A stretch of DNA of 64,000 bases from an uncultured Thiothrix sp. (GCF_937873765.1 NZ_CALMZC010000020.1:1-64000); one strand, 5' to 3'. Positions 43,509 through 53,022 are shown, counted from the first letter of the stretch. Numbers and translations: made by a program. Notes: generated from the sequence alone by a model not told the origin.

Positions 43509-44933
43509 ATGGCAAATGACCGACATTATTTAGGCGGCCAATGGCTGAGCGGTGAAGCAAATGTATTGCAAGTGGATAATCCAGCCACTGAAGCCATACT
43601 GACTGAGTTTAATCTCGTTAGTAAAGCGCAAATCCTATCCGCCGTTAAATTAGCTAAACAGGCACAAAAAGCTTGGGCCAAACTAGCCAGTTATGAGCGG
43701 GCTACTTATCTACACAAACTGGCCGATCAGCTTCTACTGAATGCAGAGAAGATTGGAGCGGTACTCGCGCAAGAGTCTGGCAAAAGTCTAGCGGATGCAG
43801 AAGCGGAAGTTCGCTATGGTGCAGAAATCACTCGTTATCATGCCGAGTGGAGTCGCAAAATTGAAGGTGAAATTATTCCAAGCGACTCTCCCACTGAGCA
43901 ACTGCTGCTGATGCGCGAACCCATAGGGGTAGTGGTTTGCTTAATTCCGTTTAACTATCCGATTTATACACTGCTACGCAAACTCGCCCCAGCTTTAATC
44001 ACCGGTAACACTGTGATAATCCGTCCGAGCAATCACACTCCTTGTTCAGCCCTCGCTTTGGCAACAGCGCTGGAGCAAGCCGGATTGCCAGTCGGTGTAG
44101 TACAGATAGCCGTGATGGATCATGCGGTCTGTGAAACCCTGTGTCGTCAACCGGAAGTCGGTATGATCTCGCTAACCGGTAGTGTAGAAGCGGGGCGGCA
44201 GGTATTGGATTATAGCAAGACGCATATTGCCAAGGTTTCCTTAGAATTAGGTGGAAAAACTCCAGCGATTGTGGCGGATGATGCCGATTTAAAAGCGGTG
44301 GCTACTGCCATTGTGAATTCAAAAACGACTCACTGCGGACAACTGTGCACCGCTGTCGAGCGCGTCTATGCTCAGAGCAGTATCTATCCTCAGATGGTCG
44401 TTTTACTCCGGCAAGCTTTAGCAGCGCGTCAATTTGCGAATCGCTTCAAGCATCCAAACGCTATGGGGCCTTTAATTAGTAAACAGGCACAAACGCGTAC
44501 CCATGCTTTAGTTCAAGAGGCCATTCAAGCGGGTGCAAGCTGTGAAGTGGGGGGGTATTTACCAGAAGGTAAGGGCTATTTCTATCCCGCTACGTTGCTC
44601 ACGAATGTCAAGCACAGTATGCGAGTGATAAAAGAGGAAACTTTCGCGCCCGTTCTTTGCATCCTGCCCTATCAAGATTTAGATGAAGCACTTGAACTTG
44701 CCAATGATCATCAATATGGATTGTCCTCGGTGCTATTCACCCAGCGCTATAAAGACGTGATGCGTGTCGCCACGAGTATTGAAGCGGGTGAGCTCTATAT
44801 TAATCGCACCCCAGCCGATCCTTACCAAGGTTTTCATGCGGGTTGGAAACAATCGGGTTTAGGTGGAGACGATGGTAAGCATGGTATGTTGGAATTCACC
44901 CAAACCCGCATGGTGGCTTTGAATTTTGCTTAG
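43509..44933 (+). CDS. Aldehyde dehydrogenase (lactaldehyde/glycolaldehyde type)
   Basis: The 474-residue NAD(P)-dependent aldehyde dehydrogenase shows the Rossmann LIPFNYPIYTLLRKLAPALITGNTVIIRPS, the catalytic Glu in SLELGGKTPAIV and Cys in HCGQLCTAVERV. The ending GWKQSGLGGDDGKHGMLEFTQTRMV resembles E. coli AldA. I start at the ATG at 43509 after GAGGAG; an upstream ATG at 43428 lacks a ribosome site. It is divergent from the transporter operon and probably oxidises an aldehyde released from the imported solute. Confidence 0.92.
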   Translation: MANDRHYLGGQWLSGEANVLQVDNPATEAILTEFNLVSKAQILSAVKLAKQAQKAWAKLASYERATYLHKLADQLLLNAEKIGAVLAQESGKSLADAEAEVRYGAEITRYHAEWSRKIEGEIIPSDSPTEQLLLMREPIGVVVCLIPFNYPIYTLLRKLAPALITGNTVIIRPSNHTPCSALALATALEQAGLPVGVVQIAVMDHAVCETLCRQPEVGMISLTGSVEAGRQVLDYSKTHIAKVSLELGGKTPAIVADDADLKAVATAIVNSKTTHCGQLCTAVERVYAQSSIYPQMVVLLRQALAARQFANRFKHPNAMGPLISKQAQTRTHALVQEAIQAGASCEVGGYLPEGKGYFYPATLLTNVKHSMRVIKEETFAPVLCILPYQDLDEALELANDHQYGLSSVLFTQRYKDVMRVATSIEAGELYINRTPADPYQGFHAGWKQSGLGGDDGKHGMLEFTQTRMVALNFA

Positions 44934-45053
44934 CTTAAGCGAAAACAAAAATCGTGCCTAAAATATTTAAAATCTGCATTTTTTTACAGCTTTAAGTAAA
45001 ATACTTAATATCAATAAAGTAATGCTACTTTGGATTATGCCTATTAAATACAT

Positions 45054-45518
45054 CTAGGAGTTATTGCTAGGAAATAGCAATATTTCACCCATTCCTTTAA
45101 TAACTACCCCACGTGATGATCCTACTGTGCCATTTAACTTAATTGGAATCTTGTATAGTTTTGAAAGATCAAGTGCTGAGATCGTCCAACACATTGTTAA
45201 GCTATCCCCAGATCTTACTGGCAAAAGAAAATCAAATTCAAAATGAGTACCTACCATAGGGCATAGTTTTGAAAAATGAGAGGCTACCATTGAGGTAAAC
45301 AAACTCATGATGTGAGGACCACTAGCAATGATGCCACCAAAGCGTGAAGCGTTTGCATATATCTCGTCATGATGTAAAGGATTTTCATCCTGCAAAAGCA
45401 TCGCAAATTTTGAAATATCTTCTTTAGAAATAGCGACTAATGACTCAAACGAATAGCCAGAATAAATGGCTACCCCATTAAAAGTAGCTGCATGATTTGA
45501 TAGGCTCTTATCTATCAT
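45054..45518 (-). CDS. MaoC-like hot-dog domain protein
   Basis: The 154-residue protein is of the MaoC/hydratase type. It has ISKEDISKFAMLLQDENPLHHDEIYANASRFGGIIASGPHIMSLFTSMV, where the Asp/His of 'DxNPxHxD' are the usual hydratase residues. It continues with FEFDFLLPVRSGDSLTMCWTI. It would hydrate a 2-enoyl-CoA or related thioester. I start at the ATG at 45518 with GGAGGAG upstream; a longer 174-residue version from 45578 has no ribosome site. It is isolated between the aldehyde dehydrogenase and the enolase-superfamily gene and is richer in A+T than both. Confidence 0.75.
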   Translation of the reverse strand: MIDKSLSNHAATFNGVAIYSGYSFESLVAISKEDISKFAMLLQDENPLHHDEIYANASRFGGIIASGPHIMSLFTSMVASHFSKLCPMVGTHFEFDFLLPVRSGDSLTMCWTISALDLSKLYKIPIKLNGTVGSSRGVVIKGMGEILLFPSNNS

Positions 45519-45664
45519 TTTAGTATTTACTCCTCCAACATTTGAAGCATTGTCTTGGTTAATTATTAAATATAACATAGTCTAACAAATAGAGGATGTA
45601 GGATTCAGAGTCATTATATTCTGCATGAATAGTATTTCATTAATCCCCGCTAATAGAAGGAAAG

Positions 45665-45781
45665 ATGGATAAGCACCCATTTTCTAAGTATAGAGGTTCG
45701 TATATGCTATTAGTTTACATAGTGCAGTTTTCTATCAATTGGATTGTGCAACCCTACATCTCAAAAGATGAGCTGTTCTAG
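45665..45781 (+). CDS. Possible 38-residue small membrane protein
   Basis: A short open frame follows AGAAGGAAAG: MDKHPFSKYRGSYMLLVYIVQFSINWIVQ… with one hydrophobic helix and a charged end (SKDELF). It lies in the 268-base gap between the MaoC-like and the enolase-superfamily genes, where nothing else is visible. It could be a small membrane protein, a leader peptide or chance. The support is a good ribosome site plus one membrane segment only. Confidence 0.25.
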   Translation: MDKHPFSKYRGSYMLLVYIVQFSINWIVQPYISKDELF

Positions 45782-45846
45782 GTGAGCGATCTAATCAAGC
45801 GGTTTTGCTCTTTACAAAAATAGTAGTGCTTATCACAGGTTAGCTG

Positions 45847-47064
45847 ATGAAAATAACAGAATTAAATACCTATATTGTCGCCACTCCTTACCCCCATATC
45901 GGCGGTATGTATTGGATGGTGGTACGCTTAAAAACGGCTTGTGGGATTGAAGGCGTGGGTGAGATTTACTCTGCGACCTTCCATCCCAGAGCACAAATAC
46001 CGATGATTGAAGATGTGTTTCAGCGCTATTTGTATGGGCATAATCCGCATCATATTGAGCGTTTCTATCGGCAATGCTATTCCAGCGGTTTTACCCAACG
46101 TCCTGATTTGAGCATGATGGGGATTATGAGCGGTCTGGAAATGGCCTGCTGGGACATGATTGGCAAAGCCGCAAATCAGCCTGTTTATGAATTGATCGGT
46201 GGCAAAATACACGAAAAACTGCGCTGCTATACGTATCTTTATCCAAAAAATGCAGCGGGTGAATACGATTATAGCGACCCGTACTTAGCGGCAGAATCGG
46301 CTGCTGAGAATCTGCAAAAAGGCTTCACTGCAGTGAAGTTTGATCCAGCAGGGCCTTATAGCGCCTATTCAGGACATCATCTTTCCTTGGAGATAATGGA
46401 ACGCTGCGAGCTATTCTGCAAATTGATTCGCGAAGCGGTGGGTGATCAATGCGATTTGCTATTGGGCACACACGGGCAAATGACACCAGCCTCTGCAATC
46501 CGGCTTGCTAAACGCCTAGAGGCTTATGACCCACTTTGGTTTGAAGAACCCGTCCCCCCCGGGCAGCCCGAAGCGATGGCCGAAGTCGCACGCAAAACCA
46601 GTATTCCAATTGCGACGGGTGAACGCTTAACTAGCAAATATGAATTTGCAGCCCTCTTACAAGCCGGTGGTGCAAGCATTTTACAGATGAACTTAGGGCG
46701 AGTCGGGGGCATTTTAGAGGGCAAAAAAATTGCCAGTTTAGCCGAAGTTTATTACGCACAAATTGCGCCACATCTTTATAACGGCCCGGTAGGCGCTGCA
46801 GCCAGTATTCAATTAGGAACAGCTACCCCTAACTTTTTAATTCAAGAAAGTATCGAAACTTGGGGTGGTTTCTATGCCGAGATTCTACACAAGCCTATTG
46901 CTTGGCAAGATGGCTATATTATTCCCCCCACGACACCCGGCCTAGGTATTGAAGTGAACTGGGAAGTCGTCGAAGCCCATAGCCCTTATACCGGCGAGCG
47001 CCTGCATCTGCAAATGCACCCTACCCCTTATGACGTGAAAGATCATGCTCCAGCCAAAGGTTGA
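45847..47064 (+). CDS. Enolase-superfamily dehydratase (mandelate racemase/muconate lactonizing type)
   Basis: The 405-residue protein has the N-terminal capping domain (KITELNTYIVATPYPHIGGMYWMVVRLKT) and the barrel with the catalytic Lys region FTAVKFDPAGPY. Metal-ligand strands follow (LLLGTHGQMTPASAI, WFEEPVPPGQPEAMAEVA, IATGERLTSKYEFAALL), and the His of AQIAPHLYNGPV completes the site. The pattern matches the gluconate/galactonate dehydratase branch, but the exact acid sugar or betaine substrate cannot be read. It overlaps the GMC oxidoreductase gene by 20 bases, so the two act together. Confidence 0.85.
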   Translation: MKITELNTYIVATPYPHIGGMYWMVVRLKTACGIEGVGEIYSATFHPRAQIPMIEDVFQRYLYGHNPHHIERFYRQCYSSGFTQRPDLSMMGIMSGLEMACWDMIGKAANQPVYELIGGKIHEKLRCYTYLYPKNAAGEYDYSDPYLAAESAAENLQKGFTAVKFDPAGPYSAYSGHHLSLEIMERCELFCKLIREAVGDQCDLLLGTHGQMTPASAIRLAKRLEAYDPLWFEEPVPPGQPEAMAEVARKTSIPIATGERLTSKYEFAALLQAGGASILQMNLGRVGGILEGKKIASLAEVYYAQIAPHLYNGPVGAAASIQLGTATPNFLIQESIETWGGFYAEILHKPIAWQDGYIIPPTTPGLGIEVNWEVVEAHSPYTGERLHLQMHPTPYDVKDHAPAKG

Positions 47065-48673
47065 ATACGATTACATTATTATCGGTGCAGGTTCAGCGGG
47101 GTGTATTTTAGCAGAGCGCTTGAGTGCATCAGGTGAGTTTAGTGTGCTATTGCTGGAAGCGGGCGGTACAGACAATCATCCGTGGTTCAAGCTGCCGATG
47201 GGCTATGGCAAATTGTATTATAACCCGAGCTATAACTGGATGTACTACACCATGCCTCAAGCTGCACTAGAAAACCGCAAGCTCTACGTACCACGTGGCA
47301 AAGTACGCGGTGGTTCGGGTGCGATTAATGCGATGATCTATGTGCGCGGTGCGGCACGCGATTTTGATGATTGGGCGGCTGCGACAGGTGATACTGGCTG
47401 GTCGTATGACTCCGTTTTACCTTATTTCAAGAAGCTCGAAACCCATTGGAATCCCGATGCAAACTGGCATGGACATGCGGGTAAAATCCATATCAACTCT
47501 CTACGTTCTGGCATGCATCCTGTATGCAACCACTTTTTAGCAGCCTGTCACGAATTAGCTTATTCCGAAAACACGGATTTCAATGGCGGACAACTGGAAG
47601 GTTTCGGGGTTTATGATGTCAATATCGAAGATGGCATTCGTGATTCTAGCTCACGGGCTTATTTGCAACCCGCTTTAAAGCGGCGCAATTTAACCCTACT
47701 CACGCATACGCTGGTACAAGGTATTCGTTTTGATGCGTACAAAAAAGCGACTGCGGTGCAAGTTTTGCAAGGAGAGGCTCAGCGCCACTATTCAGCACGT
47801 CAGGAAATTTTGCTCTGTGCCGGTGCGATTGATAGTCCGAAATTATTAGAGCTGTCCGGTATTGGGAATGCTGCACATTTGCAAAACTTAGGCATTCCGG
47901 TGGTTAAACATTTACCGCAGGTTGGCGAGCGCTTACAAGATCATTTATGTGCTAGTTACTATTACAAAACTAAAGTACCGACCTTAAATGAAAGCTTCAA
48001 TTCGCTCGTTGGGCAAGCGCGCATGGGCTTACAATATCTACTCACTCGCTCTGGCCCTTTAGCCTTAAGTGTGAATCAAACAGGTGGCTTTTTTAAAAGC
48101 GACCCGACACTTTCTGCACCCAATATACAGCTTTATTTTAATCCGCTGTCTTACACCATTCCCAAAGATGGCAAGGTCGCTATTAAGACTGATCCCTATC
48201 CCGGGGTACTACTTGCGTTTGCGGCTTGTCGCCCGACGAGTCGTGGCAGTGTGCATGCTACGAGTAATGCTCCACAAGATCGCCCTGCGATTGACCCGAA
48301 TTATTTAAGCACTGAACAAGACCAGCAAGAGGCGATTGCAGGTAGCCAATTAATGCGCAAAATCACGCAAACAACAGCCTTAAAAGCAGTGATTACCGAA
48401 GAAACGATTCCGGGTCTGCACGTGCAAACTGAGGCGGAGATGCTGGAGTTTTTCCGCGCTAATGCTGGCTCGATTTATCATCTCTGTGGCAGTTGTGCGA
48501 TGGGCAAAAGCGAAACTGATTCGGTGGTGGACAGCCACTTGCGCGTACATGGTGTGCAAGGTTTGCGCATAGTGGATGCTTCGGTGTTTCCCAATGTGAC
48601 CTCAGGCAATACGAATGCGCCTGTGATGATGTTAGCAGAGCGGGCAGCGGATTTGATTTTACAAGCCCACTAA
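47045..48673 (+). CDS. GMC-family alcohol/choline dehydrogenase-like oxidoreductase
   Basis: The 542-residue FAD enzyme has an N-terminal DYIIIGAGSAGCILAERLS (9-27) and the GMC signature GKVRGGSGAINAMIYVRGAARDFDDWA (about 82-108). The second GMC signature is ILLCAGAIDSPKLLELSGIG, and the active-site region is HLCGSCAMGKSETDSVVD…VFPNVTSGNTNAPVMMLAER. This resembles choline dehydrogenase BetA and similar alcohol oxidases. Here the partner is a sugar-acid-type dehydratase, so an alcohol of a sugar or polyol is as likely as choline. Confidence 0.9.
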   Translation: MLQPKVEYDYIIIGAGSAGCILAERLSASGEFSVLLLEAGGTDNHPWFKLPMGYGKLYYNPSYNWMYYTMPQAALENRKLYVPRGKVRGGSGAINAMIYVRGAARDFDDWAAATGDTGWSYDSVLPYFKKLETHWNPDANWHGHAGKIHINSLRSGMHPVCNHFLAACHELAYSENTDFNGGQLEGFGVYDVNIEDGIRDSSSRAYLQPALKRRNLTLLTHTLVQGIRFDAYKKATAVQVLQGEAQRHYSARQEILLCAGAIDSPKLLELSGIGNAAHLQNLGIPVVKHLPQVGERLQDHLCASYYYKTKVPTLNESFNSLVGQARMGLQYLLTRSGPLALSVNQTGGFFKSDPTLSAPNIQLYFNPLSYTIPKDGKVAIKTDPYPGVLLAFAACRPTSRGSVHATSNAPQDRPAIDPNYLSTEQDQQEAIAGSQLMRKITQTTALKAVITEETIPGLHVQTEAEMLEFFRANAGSIYHLCGSCAMGKSETDSVVDSHLRVHGVQGLRIVDASVFPNVTSGNTNAPVMMLAERAADLILQAH

Positions 48674-48680
48674 GCACTGA

Positions 48681-49904
48681 CTATTTTTCAACCCCAGACA
48701 AATCAATACAATCAGAGCTAACGGTCTGATTGCTGATATAAGCATCTGCTGCTACTCCAGCATTACGTACTTGCGCTTGTAATTGCATAGCCTGCTCGGT
48801 ATTTAAGCCATGTCCCACAATAATCGCGACTTGCTCATTGCTGTAGGGTGCTCCACTGGCTACTGTATTGAGCAGCTTAAATTTATAATTCGGATAGCTA
48901 GCCCGAAATTTTTGTAAGCGTGCCAGTGCTTCTGCACGGTTGTCATAGCCAGACCCCACAATCACATTCCGTGTGCCGGCTAGGCAAGGCTGGAAATAGC
49001 TGTATAGGTTAGGGGTAATCGCTGGCAAGCTGCCACCTTTGCTGGGTGTAATCGAGTTAATATCAAATGAACTAGGTAGGGGTAGTTGCTCAACAGGTGG
49101 AAGCTTAGATTGTTGAACATTAGGAATTTGCTGAACACTCAGGCTGTTCAAATCCTTGCTAGCATCTAAGTTATTCATGGGGAGATTATTTGAGCTAGGC
49201 GCCGAATAAGGTGGATCTGAGACTGTCTTCAACCAGAGATTAATGCCCAAACCTAGCACCGCTAAAACCCCTGCTGCACCTAATAACCACAATAAAGGCT
49301 TGCGCTGCGTATTAACAGGCATCTTATTCAGATTAGCTATCTCTGCTGACTGCTCAGTAGCTTTCTCTGTAGTTTTCTCTGAGACCTTTACTGGTTGAGC
49401 TTCAGGTACTTGGGTATCAGCCGCAACTACTGAGGCCGTGTTGCCATACTGATTTTTAATCCCTCGAATCAATTGTTCAATATGGTAATTCAAGTCACGC
49501 CCTGAGCGGATTTCAGCCGCATTCCGAAACGCTAAAGGCTGCAAACTCGGCGGCAACTCAGCCTCCAATGGCATACGCGCCTGCTCTAGCAGCACAGGAA
49601 CCACAGGAATTTGCCGTTTCAAAGCTGCTTCAATTTCAATGCGTACAAAATCGGCGGGGTCGTCAAGGCGTCTTAGCCCCTGCGAATTTTTAACATTTAG
49701 CCACTCATTCCCCATCAGGGCTAACATTAACTCAGATTTAGCAACGGCTTGATTTAAGTAGTCGCGAAAATCGACTCCCAAAGGAATAGCATCGACATCA
49801 ATAAACACTGAATCAGAGCCAAATACCGCTTCTAAGCGTTCAGCGAGCATACCTGCAATATAACCAGAATCATCGCGTCGATAGGATATGAAAATGCGGG
49901 GCAT
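48681..49904 (-). CDS. TIR domain-transmembrane-SPOR-like protein
   Basis: The 407-residue protein begins with a TIR domain (1-150): PRIFISYRRDDSGYIAGMLAERLEAVFG, FIDVDAIPLGVDFRDYL, and FVRIEIEAALKRQIPVVPVLL, where the Glu after 'FVRI' is at the place of the catalytic Glu of TIR NADases. A linker (155-200) leads to one membrane helix (KPLLWLLGAAGVLAVLGLGINLWL). A Ser/Pro/Asn-rich stretch follows, then a C-terminal region (about 305-400) with repeated 'RNVIVGSGYDNRAEALARLQKFRASYPNYKFKLLNT', which looks like a SPOR-type repeat. The order puts TIR in the cytoplasm and the SPOR-like part in the periplasm. It is a single gene; no partner is adjacent. Confidence 0.82.
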   Translation of the reverse strand: MPRIFISYRRDDSGYIAGMLAERLEAVFGSDSVFIDVDAIPLGVDFRDYLNQAVAKSELMLALMGNEWLNVKNSQGLRRLDDPADFVRIEIEAALKRQIPVVPVLLEQARMPLEAELPPSLQPLAFRNAAEIRSGRDLNYHIEQLIRGIKNQYGNTASVVAADTQVPEAQPVKVSEKTTEKATEQSAEIANLNKMPVNTQRKPLLWLLGAAGVLAVLGLGINLWLKTVSDPPYSAPSSNNLPMNNLDASKDLNSLSVQQIPNVQQSKLPPVEQLPLPSSFDINSITPSKGGSLPAITPNLYSYFQPCLAGTRNVIVGSGYDNRAEALARLQKFRASYPNYKFKLLNTVASGAPYSNEQVAIIVGHGLNTEQAMQLQAQVRNAGVAADAYISNQTVSSDCIDLSGVEK

Positions 49905-50276
49905 GATTGAGCCTTTGTTGATTGTAGTTAAGCTTAGCTAACGATTAATTTCTAAGGACGATCAACTTGAGCATAGTATATTTTCAAGAGGCTTAAGTGA
50001 ATGCGCAGGAAAAAGTATCGGGAAAGCATCTAGCAGTAGATAAGCGTAAACCTAGCTTATTTCTTATTGAAAACAAATATTTTTTACGCTTAGTGCTATT
50101 CTGCTGTATAACTATAGGCAGCCTGATCATAAGGAACCCGACTTAGTGCTCAATACTCACTTGATCATGGGACAACACCTCGCGCGCAGTATTCGCGGGC
50201 GGCCAGTGAGTCCACCTTTCACAAAATAAGCTCTCGCTTAGTTGTCACGAAATCTTATACTTGTGGAGACTTGATC

Positions 50277-51356
50277 ATGTCTGATTTATTTGAAAACCCG
50301 ATGGGTTTGATGGGGTTTGAGTTTGTCGAATTCGCCTCACCCACTCCGAATGTCTTAGAGCCTTTATTTGAAAAAATGGGCTTTAGCCTCGTTGCTCAGC
50401 ATCGTTCCAAAGATGTACTGCTGTATCGCCAAGGTGATATTAATTTCATCATTAATCGCGAACCTAAAAGCTTAGCGGCTTATTTTGCCGCCGAACATGG
50501 CTCCAGTGCTTGTGGCTTAGCTTTCCGTGTTAAAGATGCGCATAAAGCTTACAAGCGTGCTTTGGAGTTGGGTGCACAACCGCTTGACATTCCCACTGGC
50601 CCGATGGAATTACGCTTGCCCGCAATCAAAGGCATTGGTGGCGCACCGCTGTATTTAATCGACCGCTTTGAAGAGGGTAAGTCGATTTATGATATTGATT
50701 TTGAATGGCTAGAAGGGGTGGAACGTCATCCACAAGGCTATGGTTTTAAAGTTGTTGATCACCTCACGCATAATGTGTATCGCGGGCGCATGGCATTTTG
50801 GGGTGCGTATTATGAGAAATTATTCAACTTCCGTGATATTCGTTATTTCGATATTAAAGGCGAATACACCGGACTGACTTCGCGTGCGATGACTGCACCG
50901 GATGGCTTAATCCGTATTCCCTTAAATGAAGAAGCCGGGCATGGTGGTACAGGGCAGATTGAAGAGTTCTTGATGCAATTTAATGGCGAAGGGATTCAAC
51001 ATATAGCGCTGCTATCGGATGATTTATTAGCGAGTGTTGATTGTTTGCGCCAAGCCGGTGTGCCGCTGATGAATGCGCCGAATGATAGCTATTATGAGAT
51101 GCTGGAAGAGCGCTTGCCGAATCATGGCGAGCCAGTGAATGAGTTAAAACTGCGCGGGATCTTGCTGGACGGTTCGACCGCCAATGGGCAGCCGCGCTTA
51201 TTGCTACAAATCTTCTCCCAGACTTTATTAGGGCCGGTGTTTTTTGAGTTTATCCAGCGCAAAGATGATCAAGGTTTTGGTGAGGGCAATTTCAAAGCCT
51301 TGTTTGAATCCCTAGAGCGTGATCAGATTCGGCGGGGGAGTTTGGCGGGTGTGTAA
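50277..51356 (+). CDS. hppD: 4-hydroxyphenylpyruvate dioxygenase
   Basis: The 359-residue Fe(II) enzyme converts 4-hydroxyphenylpyruvate to homogentisate in tyrosine catabolism. It has two VOC domains: an N-terminal [24 protein letters not shown] and a C-terminal catalytic half with iron ligands in [42 protein letters not shown] and [27 protein letters not shown] start at ATG 50277 after TGTGGAGA. No other homogentisate-pathway gene is adjacent. The 366-base leader (49905-50270) contains three TGATCAT sites and no other clear gene. Confidence 0.93.
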   Translation: MSDLFENPMGLMGFEFVEFASPTPNVLEPLFEKMGFSLVAQHRSKDVLLYRQGDINFIINREPKSLAAYFAAEHGSSACGLAFRVKDAHKAYKRALELGAQPLDIPTGPMELRLPAIKGIGGAPLYLIDRFEEGKSIYDIDFEWLEGVERHPQGYGFKVVDHLTHNVYRGRMAFWGAYYEKLFNFRDIRYFDIKGEYTGLTSRAMTAPDGLIRIPLNEEAGHGGTGQIEEFLMQFNGEGIQHIALLSDDLLASVDCLRQAGVPLMNAPNDSYYEMLEERLPNHGEPVNELKLRGILLDGSTANGQPRLLLQIFSQTLLGPVFFEFIQRKDDQGFGEGNFKALFESLERDQIRRGSLAGV

Positions 51357-51483
51357 TAGTTTCCACGCGTTTTGTAGCTTAGCTTGAGTTCTGATTGAGA
51401 AAAAAAGGAAGCGGTGAGAGTCGAGGCAGGTGCATTGCTGGGATATTCATTTGAATACCCCAAGCAAGACCGAATCTAAGCGC

Positions 51484-52062
51484 TTATTTCTTCACGCCTT
51501 CTAAAGATAGAATCAATTCTACTTCTTTAGATGCAGGTCCTAAATCATAGCTAATGCCATAATCAGCGAGCGCAAATTTGGCAGTCCCTTCAAACCCACG
51601 ACGGAAACCACCCCAAGGGTCTTTACCTGCACCGATTTCGTGTACTTTAACTTCTAGAGGTTTAGTGACACCTTTTAAGGTTAAATCACCCGTCAAAGTA
51701 CCAGTGCCATCGCCGTTGGGTTTGTAAGCAGTGCTGACGAATTTAGCTTCTGGGAATGTCTCGACCTCAAAGAAGTCTTTGCTACGAATATGCTTGTCCC
51801 GCTCTGCATGATTGCTATCCACGCTAGTGGTTTTTACCGTCACTTCAACTTTGGCGGCTTCTGGTTTAGCTTCGTCATAGCTGAAAGTGCCTGCGAAGTC
51901 GTTGAAACGGCCATACAACCAACTATATCCTAAATGCTGAATACGGAAATTAATGAAGGCATGCATATTTTCGCTGTCAATGGTGTAGTCATCGGCTTGT
52001 GCAATCGCGGCACTGCCGAATAAACCTAAAGCTAATACTGAGCTGGCTAATAAACGTTTCAT
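51484..52062 (-). CDS. YceI-family periplasmic protein
   Basis: The 192-residue protein has a Sec signal peptide (KRLLASSVLALGLFGSAAIAQA, cleavage about residue 23) and the lipocalin-like YceI fold (YTIDSENMHAFINFRIQHLGYSWLYGRFNDFAGTFSYD…, GTLTGDLTLKGVTKPLEVKVHE). Members bind isoprenoid quinones or lipids. It is downstream of and cotranscribed with a cytochrome b561 (11-base gap), the usual pairing. The intergenic run on its 3' side (51357-51483) has no visible gene. Confidence 0.92.
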   Translation of the reverse strand: MKRLLASSVLALGLFGSAAIAQADDYTIDSENMHAFINFRIQHLGYSWLYGRFNDFAGTFSYDEAKPEAAKVEVTVKTTSVDSNHAERDKHIRSKDFFEVETFPEAKFVSTAYKPNGDGTGTLTGDLTLKGVTKPLEVKVHEIGAGKDPWGGFRRGFEGTAKFALADYGISYDLGPASKEVELILSLEGVKK

Positions 52063-52072
52063 GATAGTTATC

Positions 52073-52630
52073 CTAAGCTTTTGATGAACGGCCTAACATA
52101 CGTGTTAGGGTGTTATCTTTCCAATAAACATGGTGAAAAATGGCTGCTAGTGCATGCACAGCGACTAACAACATGAATAAACTGGCCGCAATTTCATGAA
52201 CTTCACCGGCCATTTCGCCGCGCTGCTCATTGCTTGCTAACAGGGCTGGCAATTCAAACAGTCCAAAAACCTCGATGCCTTTACCTTTAGCGGTAGAAAT
52301 CAAATAACCGCTAATAATCAGCACCAGTAATAAACCATATAAAGCCAAATGGCCTAATTTGGCTAAGGTATGAGTAAAAGCAGGTGCGCCTTGAATAGTG
52401 GCAGGTTTGGGGTTACTAAAATTCCACACAAGGCGAAATAGCAGGGCAAAACCTAAGGCAATCCCGATACTTTTATGCCAATAGGGCAAGGTGTGATAAA
52501 GTGGATCGTAATAAGTAAGCTCGACCATATAGTCGCCGACAAAATACAAAGCTATGAGTAGCAGTGCCATGACCCAATGCAGGCTGATAGAAACCCATCC
52601 GTATGCGTCTATGGTATTCCGTGTTTGCAT
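52073..52630 (-). CDS. Cytochrome b561
   Basis: The 185-residue four-helix membrane cytochrome has heme-ligand His residues in WVSISLHWVMALLLIALY (about 18), YWHKSIGIALGF (about 52), FTHTLAKLGHLALYGLLL (about 94) and LLVAVHALAAIFHHVYWK (about 160). It probably transfers electrons between the quinone pool and a YceI-type periplasmic partner encoded next to it. Confidence 0.92.
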   Translation of the reverse strand: MQTRNTIDAYGWVSISLHWVMALLLIALYFVGDYMVELTYYDPLYHTLPYWHKSIGIALGFALLFRLVWNFSNPKPATIQGAPAFTHTLAKLGHLALYGLLLVLIISGYLISTAKGKGIEVFGLFELPALLASNEQRGEMAGEVHEIAASLFMLLVAVHALAAIFHHVYWKDNTLTRMLGRSSKA

Positions 52631-52863
52631 CGCAATTCCTTGAGTGCGCTTGTTTTAATCTTGAGCACTACTCTAGGTTATTCTTCATTGTTACGGAAGC
52701 TGCTTTAATTTTAATTATTTTCAACTTTTAGTTAATAAATGCGTTTTTCAAACTAAGAAAACGCATGAGTTTGTTATTTTGATCGAAAATATAAATTTTT
52801 TTGATGCTAGAAAAAACTTAACCCTTTTTTAACAAAAAGCTTTGTTGTACGATGTACGCGTTA

Positions 52864-52926
52864 GGAGGAGAGGCTCCCGTTCATCGGGCACAAACCCCGT
52901 CAGCACTGCTCGACGGGGGACGTGCC
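52864..52926 (+). ncRNA. Structured leader RNA candidate ahead of the GAF regulator
   Basis: This stretch can form several hairpins: GGAG/CTCC, CCCG/CGGG and a long composite stem. The outer arm of the long stem is GGCAC/GTGCC and the inner arm CCCCGTC/GACGGGG, with a 10-base loop. It lies about 97 bases before the ATG at 53023. I do not recognise a known riboswitch class. The rest of the 392-base gap (52631-53022) shows only A+T-rich promoter-like DNA. Confidence 0.35.
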
Positions 52927-53022
52927 GTATATCATAACCAGCCAGCATAGCGAAATTAATCCTATTCAATCATCTTAAGGTTAAGGGATCTTGTGTAGCC
53001 AATCCTGTAGAAGGAGCTTGGA

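Noticed and set aside
50167-50229. A 20-codon leader peptide ahead of the dioxygenase gene
   Set aside because: It has no ribosome site and no repeated codons typical of attenuators; the ATG merely belongs to the repeated ACTTGATCATG.
52864-52926. Known riboswitch (glycine, SAH, guanidine or fluoride class)
   Set aside because: The conserved cores I know for those classes are not present; only hairpin-forming potential is seen.
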